Of a stretch of 64,000 bases of DNA, positions 23,090 through 35,696 are shown piece after piece. Origin of the DNA: Diploscapter coronatus (taxonomy: Eukaryota > Nematoda > Chromadorea > Rhabditida > Rhabditidae). Positions within the stretch are counted from its first letter, which is position 1; each line of letters begins with the position of its first letter. The stretch spans positions 29,721,201 to 29,785,200 of the forward strand of contig OZ038422.1 of assembly GCA_964036155.1 (NCBI GenBank), in the 5' to 3' direction. A model generated the notes under the pieces. That model was not told where the DNA came from, made no database searches, and saw nothing but the letters and a program-made list of their open reading frames with translations. Made by a program: the position numbers and the translations under genes.

Positions 23090-23778
23090 TTTGAGAGCTG
23101 TAAGGTTATCGATATGAGAAGAACATAAAGACCAGACTAGAATGTCGCGAATAGCATAAAATTTATTTTTTTTTTCAATATTTCTTGAATTATTACTTTC
23201 GAAAATATTTATTGAAAGTTATCGACAGGAAACCAGCGATTTGTTAGATGAATTGATCATGAGAGAATCGGTTAGTGATTTTCGTCTCCAGTTAATTAAG
23301 GTGGTGCAGTCAAGAGTCGGCTCAAGCATGGAGTTCGGTATGGAGTATTCAGATCTCGTAGTTCGCTATATTGAGATGCCTAAATTTTGAAATTATTGAC
23401 TGTGCATTAGCATTTCATGATCGAAGGTCACATTATGAAACGGAGCAATAGGTAAGCCAAGTTCCCAAGGTAGGTAAAGTAAGCTCATGCTATATTGGTT
23501 AATCAGCCACCGAAAACTGAACGTAAGCGACAGATTGATAAACTTAAGGTCAAAGCCATGCGCAATGCTTGATAGTCAGCAAAAATTCAAATCTATACCA
23601 TAAATATGCGTTTATTGACAAAGAATGATCGTAAGGCAGTTTTATCCCGTCGAGGTCCAATTTGATTCAATTTCGTTCAAACAAAAGTCAATGTCGAACG
23701 TTATGTACAAACAGCAGATATCATGATGAACTATCCGCATTTCGGAGAATGCCGAGATTCGGTATAGTTTTTGGCGAT
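23090..23778. other. Intergenic, nothing recognised
   Basis: Lies between the protease promoter and the 3' end of the GPCR gene. No exon or RNA gene was seen. Confidence 0.4.
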
Positions 23779-26668
23779 TTACAATTCAAATGAGCTAATT
23801 TCCCTGTTCCAAATATGGGGGACCTTTTGCTGGGTGAATTGTGTCAAAAGTGCTAGTCTCACATCTCCCATCGACTCCCCGCTGCGCGACGACGGCGAGG
23901 CGAAGTGCGAATGCAGGAACGAGACTCGAAGATCACGGAATTGACGAGTGAACACGAAGTAGAGCTGCAACAATAAACTATTCATCATTTGGGCCCTCTT
24001 CTCCTTCTTCTTCTTCTTCTTCTTTTGATATCAGTCGAAAGGACACTTAGTTTTTCGTTGGTTTAAGAAATGGTCATGATTCAGGCATAATCGTTTCACA
24101 GATGAATCGAGAAAGAACTATGCTAGAATGACATTATTTTTTTTTTGTTGATAAATTTACGTACCAAAGGATTAGTCAATGAGTTGATATTGAACAGCAG
24201 GTTGATCAGATCGGTGATCAGTACATAGCTATGAGAATCCTCGTACTGCAAATGATCGAAGAACCGAATTGCCAATCCTCCAGTGTGACACAAGAAAAAC
24301 GTCGTTACAATTGAAATCAACAGGGTTACAGCGCGGGTTTCCTTAAATTTATCGGTATTTTCAACTAGCAATCTTTATTTGCCTGCGCAAACTTCTTCTT
24401 GTGGTCAAAAATGGCTCTTCTCGAGAAAATATGAGTTAGAATTTGAAAATTCAATACTGAAAGTAGTAGTAGGGGAACGCCATAGACTAATAGTGGGTAA
24501 AGGATGTTGTCCATCTAAACTCGATTTCTGGAAGGAAGGTCTCGCGGGGTGATAACTCACGATTCTCCTGTAGTTCTCATTCAGAGCTAGTTCCGATGCG
24601 TTGTGAGCCAAGAACCATTTCAGATGATTTCCGGTGATGTTCATTTCGACCCTAAAAAATTAGCAAAACTATATAACCAAATCTACGTCAAGAGGCTAAT
24701 TTATCCACTTCTCAATATCGTGACATGATAACGCTTGTCTGATATTTTGGAGCTTCCAAACTGGGATCTCGACAAAATCAGAGATTCAAACCTCAATGCT
24801 TCCTCTTCAGCAATGTCGATTTCGATCCAGTACCAGTGGAACTCGGCCCATTTCGAGCCGTTGAAGGCCAGCGCCGCAAATGAGATCAGCAATAATGGAA
24901 GATACTGGTGGCTAGGCGGATGCAGACAGGACAAAGGTCGGAGAATCGCCTAGATTTGCTTATTTCTCTATTTTTTCCTTGGCCTCAACGAACCTTATGC
25001 CGTTGCACGGTGATGTAGCAGATCGTCCAGATACTCGCGGAATTTACAGCTAATAGAAGTGGTGATAAGAGACCGGTTGACAAATAGGCTATTTGTCCTA
25101 AAATTTTCGAATTTACGTTATTTTTAAAGCCATGTCTGAAATTTTCAAGTTTTTATCTAATTTACGTGATATTTAGGAAGTCTTATCACAGATTATTTTT
25201 TGACTAGACCGACTAATCCCATCATTGTGTTATTTTGCGAAGTTACATGATTTTTTCGAATTCATTGAATATGGAAGAAATGTCGATATGTGCATTATTT
25301 TACGTTCTCTACCCTCGCTTCGGATTATCCAATTTTATGATAGGGCACGAAAGTAAATCCGATGGCGAATTTAATTCTGGGAACAGGTATTGTTTATAAC
25401 ATTCTGTTTTTGTACTCAAATATTCGGAAATTGAATGTATCTCATAGAGATTATCTGCATAAAGAGAGTATCGTGAATTTTATAATGGATCCGTGCAAAG
25501 TGTTTAGTTTACGGATTTTATCGGTTCAAAGTGATAATAGATGACATTAATATTTTGGTAAAGTGATAGAAAGGGGTAGTAGAAGATGAAAAATTAGCAC
25601 ATATTTTTTAAAATGTTATTATTACATACCAAGCAGACCGTACGGATGAGACAGAGTGTAGTCGTGCAGAGCTGGAATAAATAGCACGAATATAGAAAAT
25701 AATAGTTGTAATAAATCGAAGGTCGATAGAAATATCAAAGCCGGCACAAGGGGGTGAGAACGGTGCAGGAAAAAGACGATCAGGCAGCAAATGTTTAGGA
25801 ACATTCCTGAATTTGTAACTTCTAGAACTGTTCATGAACTCTTAGGAGATCTTCCAGATTCTTTTCTTCATGTGATACTTGATACGGTTAATCTTAATAT
25901 GGCATTGATCTCATGTTGTCTTCATTATAAAATTGTTTCAATATTCTTTGATCCTCAAAATGTTTATCGCAATCCTTTCCAAATTTTGCACTTTCCGCTA
26001 TGAGTTAGCAAGCAAAAATTTTTGAAGCTTGCAGCCAAATTGCGATTTCCGGATTTCGACAAGATTATCAAAGATTAACGAAATTTGACTAAAATCCAGC
26101 ACTTTCTGGATTTTTAAGTCCGCAGTTCCACCGATGCGTAATAGCTTTGTTATTTGCAGATTTGTGCGTAAAATCTTGACATTTCGTAAAACTTTTGCAA
26201 AGTTCCAACCAAATTAACGTAAATCGAACGGAACATTCTCGTACCTGATTCAAACTTCAATACTCAAAGTCGAAAATCGTACAAATTACTAGACTTTAAA
26301 CTTCAGGCATTTTGGACTTGTGACTTCAAAAATATTTTTAGCTCGAAATCGAGAATGTTGAACATTTTTAGTAGGTTGAAAAAATGGTAGAGTTGCACGC
26401 TTGCGTTAATCCATTGGCGCGAAATTTGCAGAGAGTTGGAAAATTGCGAAATAAAAAAATTACGATCTAAAAGATTTATTAATGATCAAAAATGTCGAAA
26501 AGATCTACTCATAAGAAATAAAATTACAAAATTAAGACGTTAGCATTTTTCTGGAATATTAAAAGCGAGCATAAGTTTGGACTTACCAGCAAAGCAAATG
26601 ACCGGCAAAGCTACCAAATCGAGCCAACACCCTCCCATCCGCCAACCGTTTTCTTCGGCTACACACAT
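23779..26668 (-). CDS. FMRFamide-receptor-like peptide GPCR
   Basis: Eight exons join in frame to 368 aa: 26587-26668, 25630-25806, 24994-25097, 24792-24949, 24561-24651, 24383-24514, 24165-24341 and 23779-23964. It is a rhodopsin-class 7TM protein. TM1-2 hold NICCLIVFFLHRSHPLVPAL. TM3 ends in YITVQRHKAILRPLSC, the divergent DRY region of the nematode frpr/dmsr receptors. The second extracellular loop begins NGSKWAEFHW, and TM7 has INSLTNPLLYFVFTRQFRDL. Family knowledge points to a FLP/FMRFamide-like neuropeptide ligand and G-protein coupling at neurons or muscle. One intron (24342-24382) must use a GC donor (CAG|GCAAAT), because read-through hits a stop. A TTATCAG acceptor 8 bases before the ATG may be a spliced-leader site. 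Confidence 0.87.
23997..24026 (+). repeat. (CTT)n microsatellite
   Basis: About ten interrupted CTT units in the intron before the last GPCR exon. Confidence 0.8.
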
Positions 26669-26676
26669 CTTTGGTG

Positions 26677-29600
26677 CTGATAAAATCAGGAATACTGTAA
26701 ACTTAAATTCAGTAAGATTAATATGGAAAATAGTGATGTAGCGACACAGTTAATCATGAAACAATGAGACACTTTTTACGTCAAAAAATTTCATGTGTCT
26801 CTAAAAATTAAAACTCAAAGACTACAAAGCAGAAACCTTATAAATTTAAGATGGTAAGCACAATTTCAGACAAAATCCTTCCTACCAAGACTGATGCTAA
26901 ATTTAAAGTTAATATGATTTCAACATCTTCGGCAAATAATGTTTATTTCGGTTTCTTGGTAGAAGCATTCTCCTAGCTACAAAGAGATGATATTTATAAA
27001 TTACCGCCGAGACGAGAAGTTAATAAGGAAATGCTAGCTTGCATATTTTGAAATCACCTGCTAAAAAAATATGGAAGAGCATCATTATTTTGAGTATTAC
27101 ACAATTCCAATTAGCTAGTGATTTTAAAGAAATAGAGAAAAATGTTCAGGAAGAGCTAATTAAGACAGAGTGGATGAATAATTGTCGGAATTGCAATGGA
27201 TTATTCAAGACGAGTTTTGGGGTATATTCTTCATCATATGACTAGAAAAATTAGTTAATTAGAATATTCCAGCCAAGATTTCTAACATATTCTGCAAAAT
27301 GAAAATGAAAATTTGAGTTTTCTCACATACACAAAATTAAAAATGCCATTTACAAAGGAAGACCAGAATCCTTCCTTAGTCATAGACTATTCTGCAAAAG
27401 GAGTGACATGTAGAGCCTGATAAACATCCCTAATAATTCAGTTAATGCTAAATTAGAAAAGCGAGGATCACTATTTGAAAGATTATTAGTTTTTGAAATG
27501 TTACAAATCTGCACTAATACTAATTTGTCAATGTCAAACATTATTTTGAGGTTAGATAATTTGTTTTGTGAAAGACTTAACGAACCTAGATAACTCTGAA
27601 AGATCGACGTAATTTTTCTAATTAGATATATCAACTAACTTTATCCTGCTACAATGTCATCGAAAAAAGATCCGAGTTTGAAGCATAATTGGTCAAGATA
27701 ATTTTTGCATTTAGATGACCGAAAATTTCGAAAGTTTATTGTTCAAATTAATAGTGAAGTATTCCGATCCAAAGCAGCGAGGAAAGCATAAGTTTTAGAT
27801 AATTAGCCTTGAAGTCAGACTGAATAAACTTATAAAATGCCTGCGTGATTAAATAAAGGACGCCCACCAGTCGACAAAATTATCCTAATAATAACCAAAA
27901 AATCAAATCTTCTAGTAAAGACTAAACTCGATCGTAAAATAGGGCTGGTAGAGAATAATCTCATTTTCAATAGAGATTTGGTCATAGAATTTCGAGGCGT
28001 GGCTGAGTATCAAAAGTACAATCTTAAAAGAGCGTTCTTTTTTTAAATTGAAAATTTTGTTTATGTCTACATTTTCATAAAGGAATTTGAACGATTGTAG
28101 CTATGAGCAAAAGGTGATGACGAAATAAGAAAAAATGTGATACAAATGTAAAAAGGATCGGGTACATAATCCATTAATGCCAGTCCATATAGGAAAATTC
28201 CAAGAATTTACAATTCGACCGAGCTATTAGAAAACTTTTCTATGAAACTCAACATGTGGTTTATGATTTTTAAAGTTTAAAGTAATCGTAAATTAATTAG
28301 TAAAGGAATCATAAATTAGAAATTATCTACTAATTGAAATTGATAAACACGTAAAAATTGCAAACTCTTGACATGGGTTTTTGAAACTCCACGGAGTCTA
28401 CAGGGTAAATTTGACGTAAATATTCATATTTTGACATTTTCCGAAAATAAATACATGATATAGCGTAGTTTGATACAATAAAAATGTATCATTCATCCTG
28501 AAAGATACGTTCAAAGTCATGAACAAGAACTAGGATAATTTACATAAGATTCTAGACTCTAATAGCATTGATGCAAGAGTATTCACGGAAATGTAAATTT
28601 GGATATTACTCCTGCAAATAACGCCCTCAAAAAATTAGCATAACGAAAAGTGAAGTGGTTTGGAGAAGTCGCGAGATAATTTTACAAAAAGTAGCGAATC
28701 CTAAAAATTTTGTTGAAAAACGAAATTTCGTCAATTCTTCGCTATTAAATATGAGTATTTAATGACGAGCAATGATAGAATATTATTTGCAAAATAACAA
28801 TATTTTGGAAGTCAGACTTATGTAGTCGGCTGTTCGGGCAATTGCATGAAAACAACGAAATCATCGAATTTTCGAAATTCTAGGGTTTCTTCAAAATTGA
28901 AAGGATTCTCAAACTTATCGATAGATTTCGGCTAGACGCAATGAATTTTAGAGGGAAATTCCAAATTCGTAAAATGCGCGAAAATAACAGGGCTATAGAA
29001 GTGAATTTGAGGCTTCGACGCCCTTGCCTCAGCAGATTTTTGTTTTAACCGGAAATGCAAAAGATTAAGGAAAGACTGAGAAAAATCAATCATTTTTTGA
29101 AAATGCTGATTTAGAGCTTGCAAATAGAAAATGAAATGTTGAGGGTGGAAATCGTTCTTTCAAGTATCATGACGAAAATCATATTTTCAACCATATTATC
29201 ACTGGTAAATAAGTCAGAACACCGGAAATGATAAAAAAAAAACTCTTTGATCTAATATGAAGAAAATCGTCTAGGTTCATCATTTATTGTTAGAAGCAGA
29301 AATAGATGAAGAATCCAGATAGATATAAATGGAATAGATTTTCGACAAATTGACTCTAGTTCTTTTATTGCCAGAAATGTTCAGGAACAAATTTAGAGAA
29401 CTTTCCGAAACCATTAAAAAATGTCAAAACGGACTATTATCTTTTAGAGGGAACTTACTGACACACAAAGAACCTATAAAATGCGAGAGTGTATGAATAA
29501 AAAATTCGAAGATTCATGAGAAATGGATCCTCACATGATGAGGTCTATTATGGGAAAAGTTTCCGAAGCACAGATTTAGAGTTTTGAGCGATAATCAAAA

Positions 29601-32600
29601 TCTTAAAATTGTTTAACAATGAATAATTCATATTTTTAAAAATAAATCTCTTACTTTTCTCACTAAATAAAGAAATAAAAAATGTGCAATTAAAGAGTGA
29701 AAAATAATATCTTGATGAAGTATAGAAGAAATAAAAAATCTTAGATAATCCAAGCCTGATTTCGAGTTATTCAAAAGTATTCGAGTAAAGTTCAAAGTAT
29801 AGGGATTTGACCAGACAAAGCTTTATGTCTTACATACATGATAAATGAGAATTTATGGGAGATTGGAATAATTCATATGAGGAAATCCACACATATGGTT
29901 GAGATCTGGGGTAAATAGACGAACCATGAGGGGAACGAGCTTGATGCACTTATTCGAATAGTCTCATTTCGAAGAATAAGCAATCTGTGGTGGGTTTGAA
30001 CAAACATGGAAAAGTGGTCCTTTTGATACTTTATATTCGGAATTTTTTTTTAAAATAAAAACGTAAATAAAGGTTTATGACTAATATCATCTGCGCTTAA
30101 TTTAACAATTTTTATTTAAGGAGAAGATTAAATTTGAACAGAATACAAAACGTTAAATTCGCTCCTTTTATAAATTTTAAAGTCCAAAAGATATAAATTA
30201 AAGGTTACCGAGAAGTAGTTTTTGTTAAGTTTACGGATTAACAAAACACCAAAAACAATGAAATAAACTCCCGTAGCGAGTGACTAACCCAATGATAAAA
30301 GACTAAATTGTAGAAGTGCTACATTGATAAAGTATACATCTATAATAAATTCTTTAGACTAATCCAATTGAAGATGCTTTTTAGAAAAAAAATACAATAT
30401 ACTGAGGTTTAGACTGCATAAAAAACGGCTTTAGTAAAAAAAACTAACATTTTAATATTCATCCGAATCTCATGAAACTCACACTTTAACTTTAATGAAA
30501 TCAGGATGTAAAATTTGTTTAATTAAAATATTTTAAATTTGTCACGTGTTAAAAATGCTCAAATTATGTATAGCTGAATAAATTTCGAACTTCCGCGTCC
30601 CCTACTAGAAATCAAACAGAAGCCCAATGCAAAGCTTTATAATCGGGTCATATCCGTAATAAAATAAGGAAGTAAGAAGGAAAAAACTCGGAAAAAATGA
30701 GTCTACGACTAATTTTGGATTCCAAAACGTGCCGACAAGCAATTATCCAGATATTTTCAGCCGAGACAAGTAAAGAAGCTTTCAGTTTTCGAGTGCAAAT
30801 TTGATATTTTGAAATAGCGAGATGTGCATGCGTAAGAGTGAATAAATTTTGAGATAAGATGAGTGAAATTCACGTGAAGATTCTAGAGTTTCCAGATATA
30901 ATATAAAATTTCTAGAAGATTAACTTGATTGCTGTAGCATTTAATATTAAACAAATGTTTGGACCAGTAAATTAACGATTAATGTCAAACTTGAGCAAAA
31001 ATTTATGTTCCTAGCGACTTTTTGAGGCTCTTCAAAATTGTGTGTGAACTTTCCACAAATAAATTTCAACAATATCATCAACAAAATATGACTCTCGACG
31101 TGCAAAATGGTTTCTTTTATTCAAAATTTATTCAAAACACCGAGTTGTCTGATCACTGACCAGGGAAACCTTTAAAAATAGCGCAGAGCACGAGCCTCAT
31201 GCTTTCGAAATTATTTTGATTTCAACACTTTCATTAATGAATTTAATAAAACATAATTCGACGCAATTATACAGAAAAAATCACTGACTGTCTTGGAATA
31301 AAGCTCGCTCTGAACGTCTCAATTAAAATTAGATCTTTCTAGACTTTCAATTTAAAAATATTTCCGACTTTAGTTTCGAATCTAAGGGATTTTCCGAGCT
31401 AAAATTTATAGAAGTCCACATATTTAGTGGTAATTTAAGTTCTTCGAAATATTCCTAAACTTTCAAACAATTTAAAGATAAATACGAGTTCTTAGAGATG
31501 TTCAAATCCTGGTTTAAATTATTGAACCCTCAGATTCGCGATGTTTGACTTACCTATTTATAGGTCAGCTTAGCTCATGGCTAACTGGCTTATCCGTCCA
31601 AAATACTCACGTAATCAGCTTTAATCCGGCTCAAGTCAAACAGAGTTAGGTCCAGCGCCGATCTTCCTTTCCCCGATCTGCTCAATCTGTTTATCTAGCC
31701 TTCTCGAGGTATTATTCAAGCCCCCTCCCTTCTCTAGCCTCTTGCTGAAAAGAGCCGCGCTAGAATTGCCCTAATATGGACAAGAAGAGTACGATAAGTA
31801 CCCTTCTCTCCTTTATAGAATAGTCATTTCCGCTTTACTTATGCCGTAATAATTGTTTCTTTTGTGAATATTGATTTATAGAGTTCTGTCTATCTATCAA
31901 TTGTTTCTCCCTATGACGGAGGATAATAGTAGAAGACAGGCTGAGACATTTTACAGGGTAATCATGTTTCTAAAGTAAATTTTTCTTTGGATTTATTTAC
32001 TGCTTCTTGTATTATCCTGAAACTTGCGTATTTTTAACGAATTATGAAATTGGTACTAAAATAACTAAATCGAGTGGCGACGATTTATGATGAAGATTTC
32101 ATGCATTTTCTCTACAAAAACTATATCATTCAAACAAAATCACTCATAATTAACATCAACCTTCCAAAAATGATTGATTATCATCTATTTCCTCTTACGG
32201 AATCAAGTTTTCGCCATTTCGATTTGACATTTCTCTAGGTTGTCACAATATTTGCACCACCATGTGTATTATGCTGTACTGGAGGAGTGTGGATGGAGCT
32301 GTGATTGAGGTGGGGTGATCAATCTTGAAGAGGAAGGAGTCTATGATAGATCTGTGCGAGAATGGGCGAGAATTGTGAGTTTGGGAGATAAGACGTAGAA
32401 ACAAATACAACCTCTCATTCTCTCTCGCCGTATTTCCCAGGGTCTGTTCTACTTCTCTGGGCCTTGTCAGATTGTTTATCGATTCCATATCATATCACTT
32501 ATCAATATTCTCATCAGCAGCAGCATCATAACCCCAGGTCAATCAAGTGGCATGTGACAGCAGCTTGATTTTTATTGATTACTCTTCGATAAGGTTGAAA

Positions 32601-35600
32601 TTTCGAGAAATTTCTTGGGGCTTACTATTGTTTGTCGTTCTACTTGTTCCATTAATTTCGAACTCTTCCAATCGCCTTATTTAATGAAGTCATTTTAATC
32701 CAGAAGATAGACCACAGTCTACTTTTTCCAACAATTTGACAGTATTGATAGCCCAAGTCCTTAGAGTCAATAGACTGTCAAAATCTTCTCTATCTCTAGA
32801 ATAAGTGTTTGCCTTGCCTTTGTCTCTGAAAATTATTGACAAAAACGATCACTTTCTAAAGGATCTGGCACTTTAGCGACTAACTACAGCTCGTGCTGAA
32901 ATAAATTCTTGTTCTAGTTATTCTACAGTTACAACTTGAAAAATCTCGCACTACTTCATCAATTGTTATCTTGTTTCCGATCAAACACTCAGATGTTTGC
33001 CTAACCAAGGGAGATTTGGCACCTTTAGTAGCTAAACTAAATCTCTAACAGTAAAATTATATACTTAAATTATTTTAGGAAAGTTGGAAATAACTTCATT
33101 TTCATTTATTCCATCTTATAAATTTGAACGAGGTTTTCTTTACCTCACAAATCCAAATATTTGCCTAATCCAGGAAAATTTAGCACCTTTATGTCAGTTG
33201 CATTCACTCCACACTCATGTTTTCCCACTCATACTTATGTTTGGGTTTTTGCGCAAAATGCCGACAAAGTGATATTGCCAGGAGGAGGATCGAGAGGATC
33301 TGTGGATAAGATTGGACAATAGAGCAGATATATCCGTGTGAAAATAGGCACTAATCTTACATTTAGGATAAATTTACCGTTTTTAAGAGTTGTAAAAAAT
33401 TGCATTTTTGTTGAAATTATTCTTAATTCTAGACATAATTCAAGATTTTCTAAACTCTAGCTCTATTCTTTGTTGACATGAGTCATATTCTTTCCTCGTG
33501 TTATCTAAATTCAACAAAATCCGTATTTCTAAACATTCGTTAAAATTTTCTAGGACAACCGAAAGGTCTATGAATTTTTCATGAAAATTGCCCTAAGTTT
33601 TCAAAGACAACGCTGGAATTGAACTGCTTTACAGAATTCCAAGAATTGTTCTCTAAAATTTTTGATCCAGCTCCTGTTTTGAACGTGATTTTTTTCGTGG
33701 TATCAAATTACGTCTCCTTTATTTGCGGATTGTCTAAATTTTCTAAATCTGAACATCAAGTCGGAATCTTCCCATTTATTTTTGTGCCTTGATTTCAAAC
33801 CCAAAAAATCTTCAGCTGAGAAAACATCTTATTGCTGATTTTTTCTAGATATTTTAAAAGTCGAACTTTTCCAGGTTGCACAAATAATTTACTCATTCAG
33901 CTATACAACTATTTCATTCTTTAGTAGGAAGCAGCTCATTTGACTATTTGATTCACTCTCATTCTCTTCCTTCTATTTTCAGGACTCTTCTAATTGTGAG
34001 CAAACTCGCGTCTATTTTAGCAGTCTTTTCACGCTAAATTCTCGAGGTTGAATTTCATCTATTCGAGAAAAAATTTAACTTCTTCTGCATTTTTCATTTC
34101 GATGACATGCTTTAATCAATAATTCGTAATCATTCATCTTTATTTTTCCTAATTTTGTTATTCAACCAAATAATAAGTTTCAATATAACGTTTTTTCGAT
34201 ATCTATTTTTTTCATTAATAAGTTGATCTTCATAAAAATTCTTAAAACTTCATCCTCATTCAAACTTAAGTTAGTTTTTCATTTCAACCATAATTTTCAT
34301 TATAAATTTCCTTCTCTATTTCTCCATTCATTCTTCTTACCCCCATATTTTATTCGATCTATATTGATGAACTTGACAAAATTTCGTAACTCACCTTTCA
34401 ATTCCCATTCATTTTCAATTTAACTATAATTTTCACTAACTTTTTTCTCTAGTTCTATTTCCATTCTTCTTACCCATATTTTATTCTTCTCTCCGCATAA
34501 GGCTTGGCTGCCATTGTCTATTCGGAGACTAATCCATCTTCGGTTGTGGCTATCATCAATGAGAAAAGAAATGAGACAGGAGGAGAAATAGAGAACCGTC
34601 CAAATATGGCAAGCAAGAGAAAGAGAAATATCTCCCTCCCTGAGTGGTGTATCATTTCATATTTCATTCATATTTTCCCTGTTTTTATCCCATTTATGCC
34701 CAATTTATATCTAATTCTCAAGACTTATTTTGCTATTCCTCCGGTCACACGATGCTCAAAATATGCCGTTTTCTAGAAATTTTTCTAATATTCTGCTAAA
34801 CTTTAATCAAATGTAGCCTAAAATAATATAGTCTACATTTTTCACCTATTTTAAAACATTTTGTATCTTTTCCCAAATTCACTAAAACGTTTCCGTTTCT
34901 CACCCAACCTATTGCCAATTCCCTTCCTGTCTTCCCAGATCAATCAATTTGCCTATTTTTGTATTCCTTCTCCCTAAATTCACCTTAATTCATCTTTATA
35001 CGATATTATTAGTCCATCTTTGCCAATGACAGTTACAGAAATTGAGTGAATCAGTCCTTACGGCGTTTCGTGAGACTTGTAAATGCACCACTGTTCTGAG
35101 GAAATACAAGTCACTTTTCTCACTGGATATTCGCCCAATTATCAAGTTTATTGCATTTTATGCCAAAATTTACTAAAATTTTGTCTTTTATTCCTATTAT
35201 AAGTTCCAAATTTTAAAAATTTCCGGCAAATATTCATCAAAATACCATGTCTATTCCTTCCATGCTTAACTTGGAAAATTTTCTGCAAGAAGTTCAAATT
35301 TCTTTTCAAGTTCTCAACAAAATAACGTCTCTTTCTTCCTTTCACGCCCAAATTTTAAAAATTTCATTTTCCTACCAAAATGATCCACTTTCGCCTACGC
35401 ACCGTTCAATTTATTACTCATGCAGCGCAATTAATTGTCGATTATTTTAGATTGGTAGTCGAAAAATCGAACGGAAGTTGCAACGGACGATTCCAGTGGG
35501 CACGTGTACCTAGGAAATCGAGAAATATTGGGGAAAATCGAGAGGAGAATAGAAAACCGCGGCAACTGTCACAACTGATTTGTACAAGCAGCAACACTAC

Positions 35601-35696
35601 GCATCGTCACTATTCTTAGTTTTTAAAAGTATTCCTAATATCTTCAAAGACTCAATCAAATCTAATTACGTCAGAGATCAATTATTCTTCATCGAA
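26677..35696. other. 9-kb non-coding region between the GPCR and Wnt genes
   Basis: No exon with coding character was found on either strand in this stretch, the longest gene-free part of the window. Up to about 31.5 kb the plus strand is A- and G-rich; from about 32.5 kb to the Wnt start it is T- and C-rich. The boundary zone (31.56-31.8 kb) is richer in G+C. This fits 5' introns, outrons and promoter sequences of the two divergent genes meeting near 31.6-32 kb. Confidence 0.5.

Noticed and set aside
32243..32488. Minus-strand 81-aa frame in the large gap
   Set aside because: No recognisable motif or exon context.
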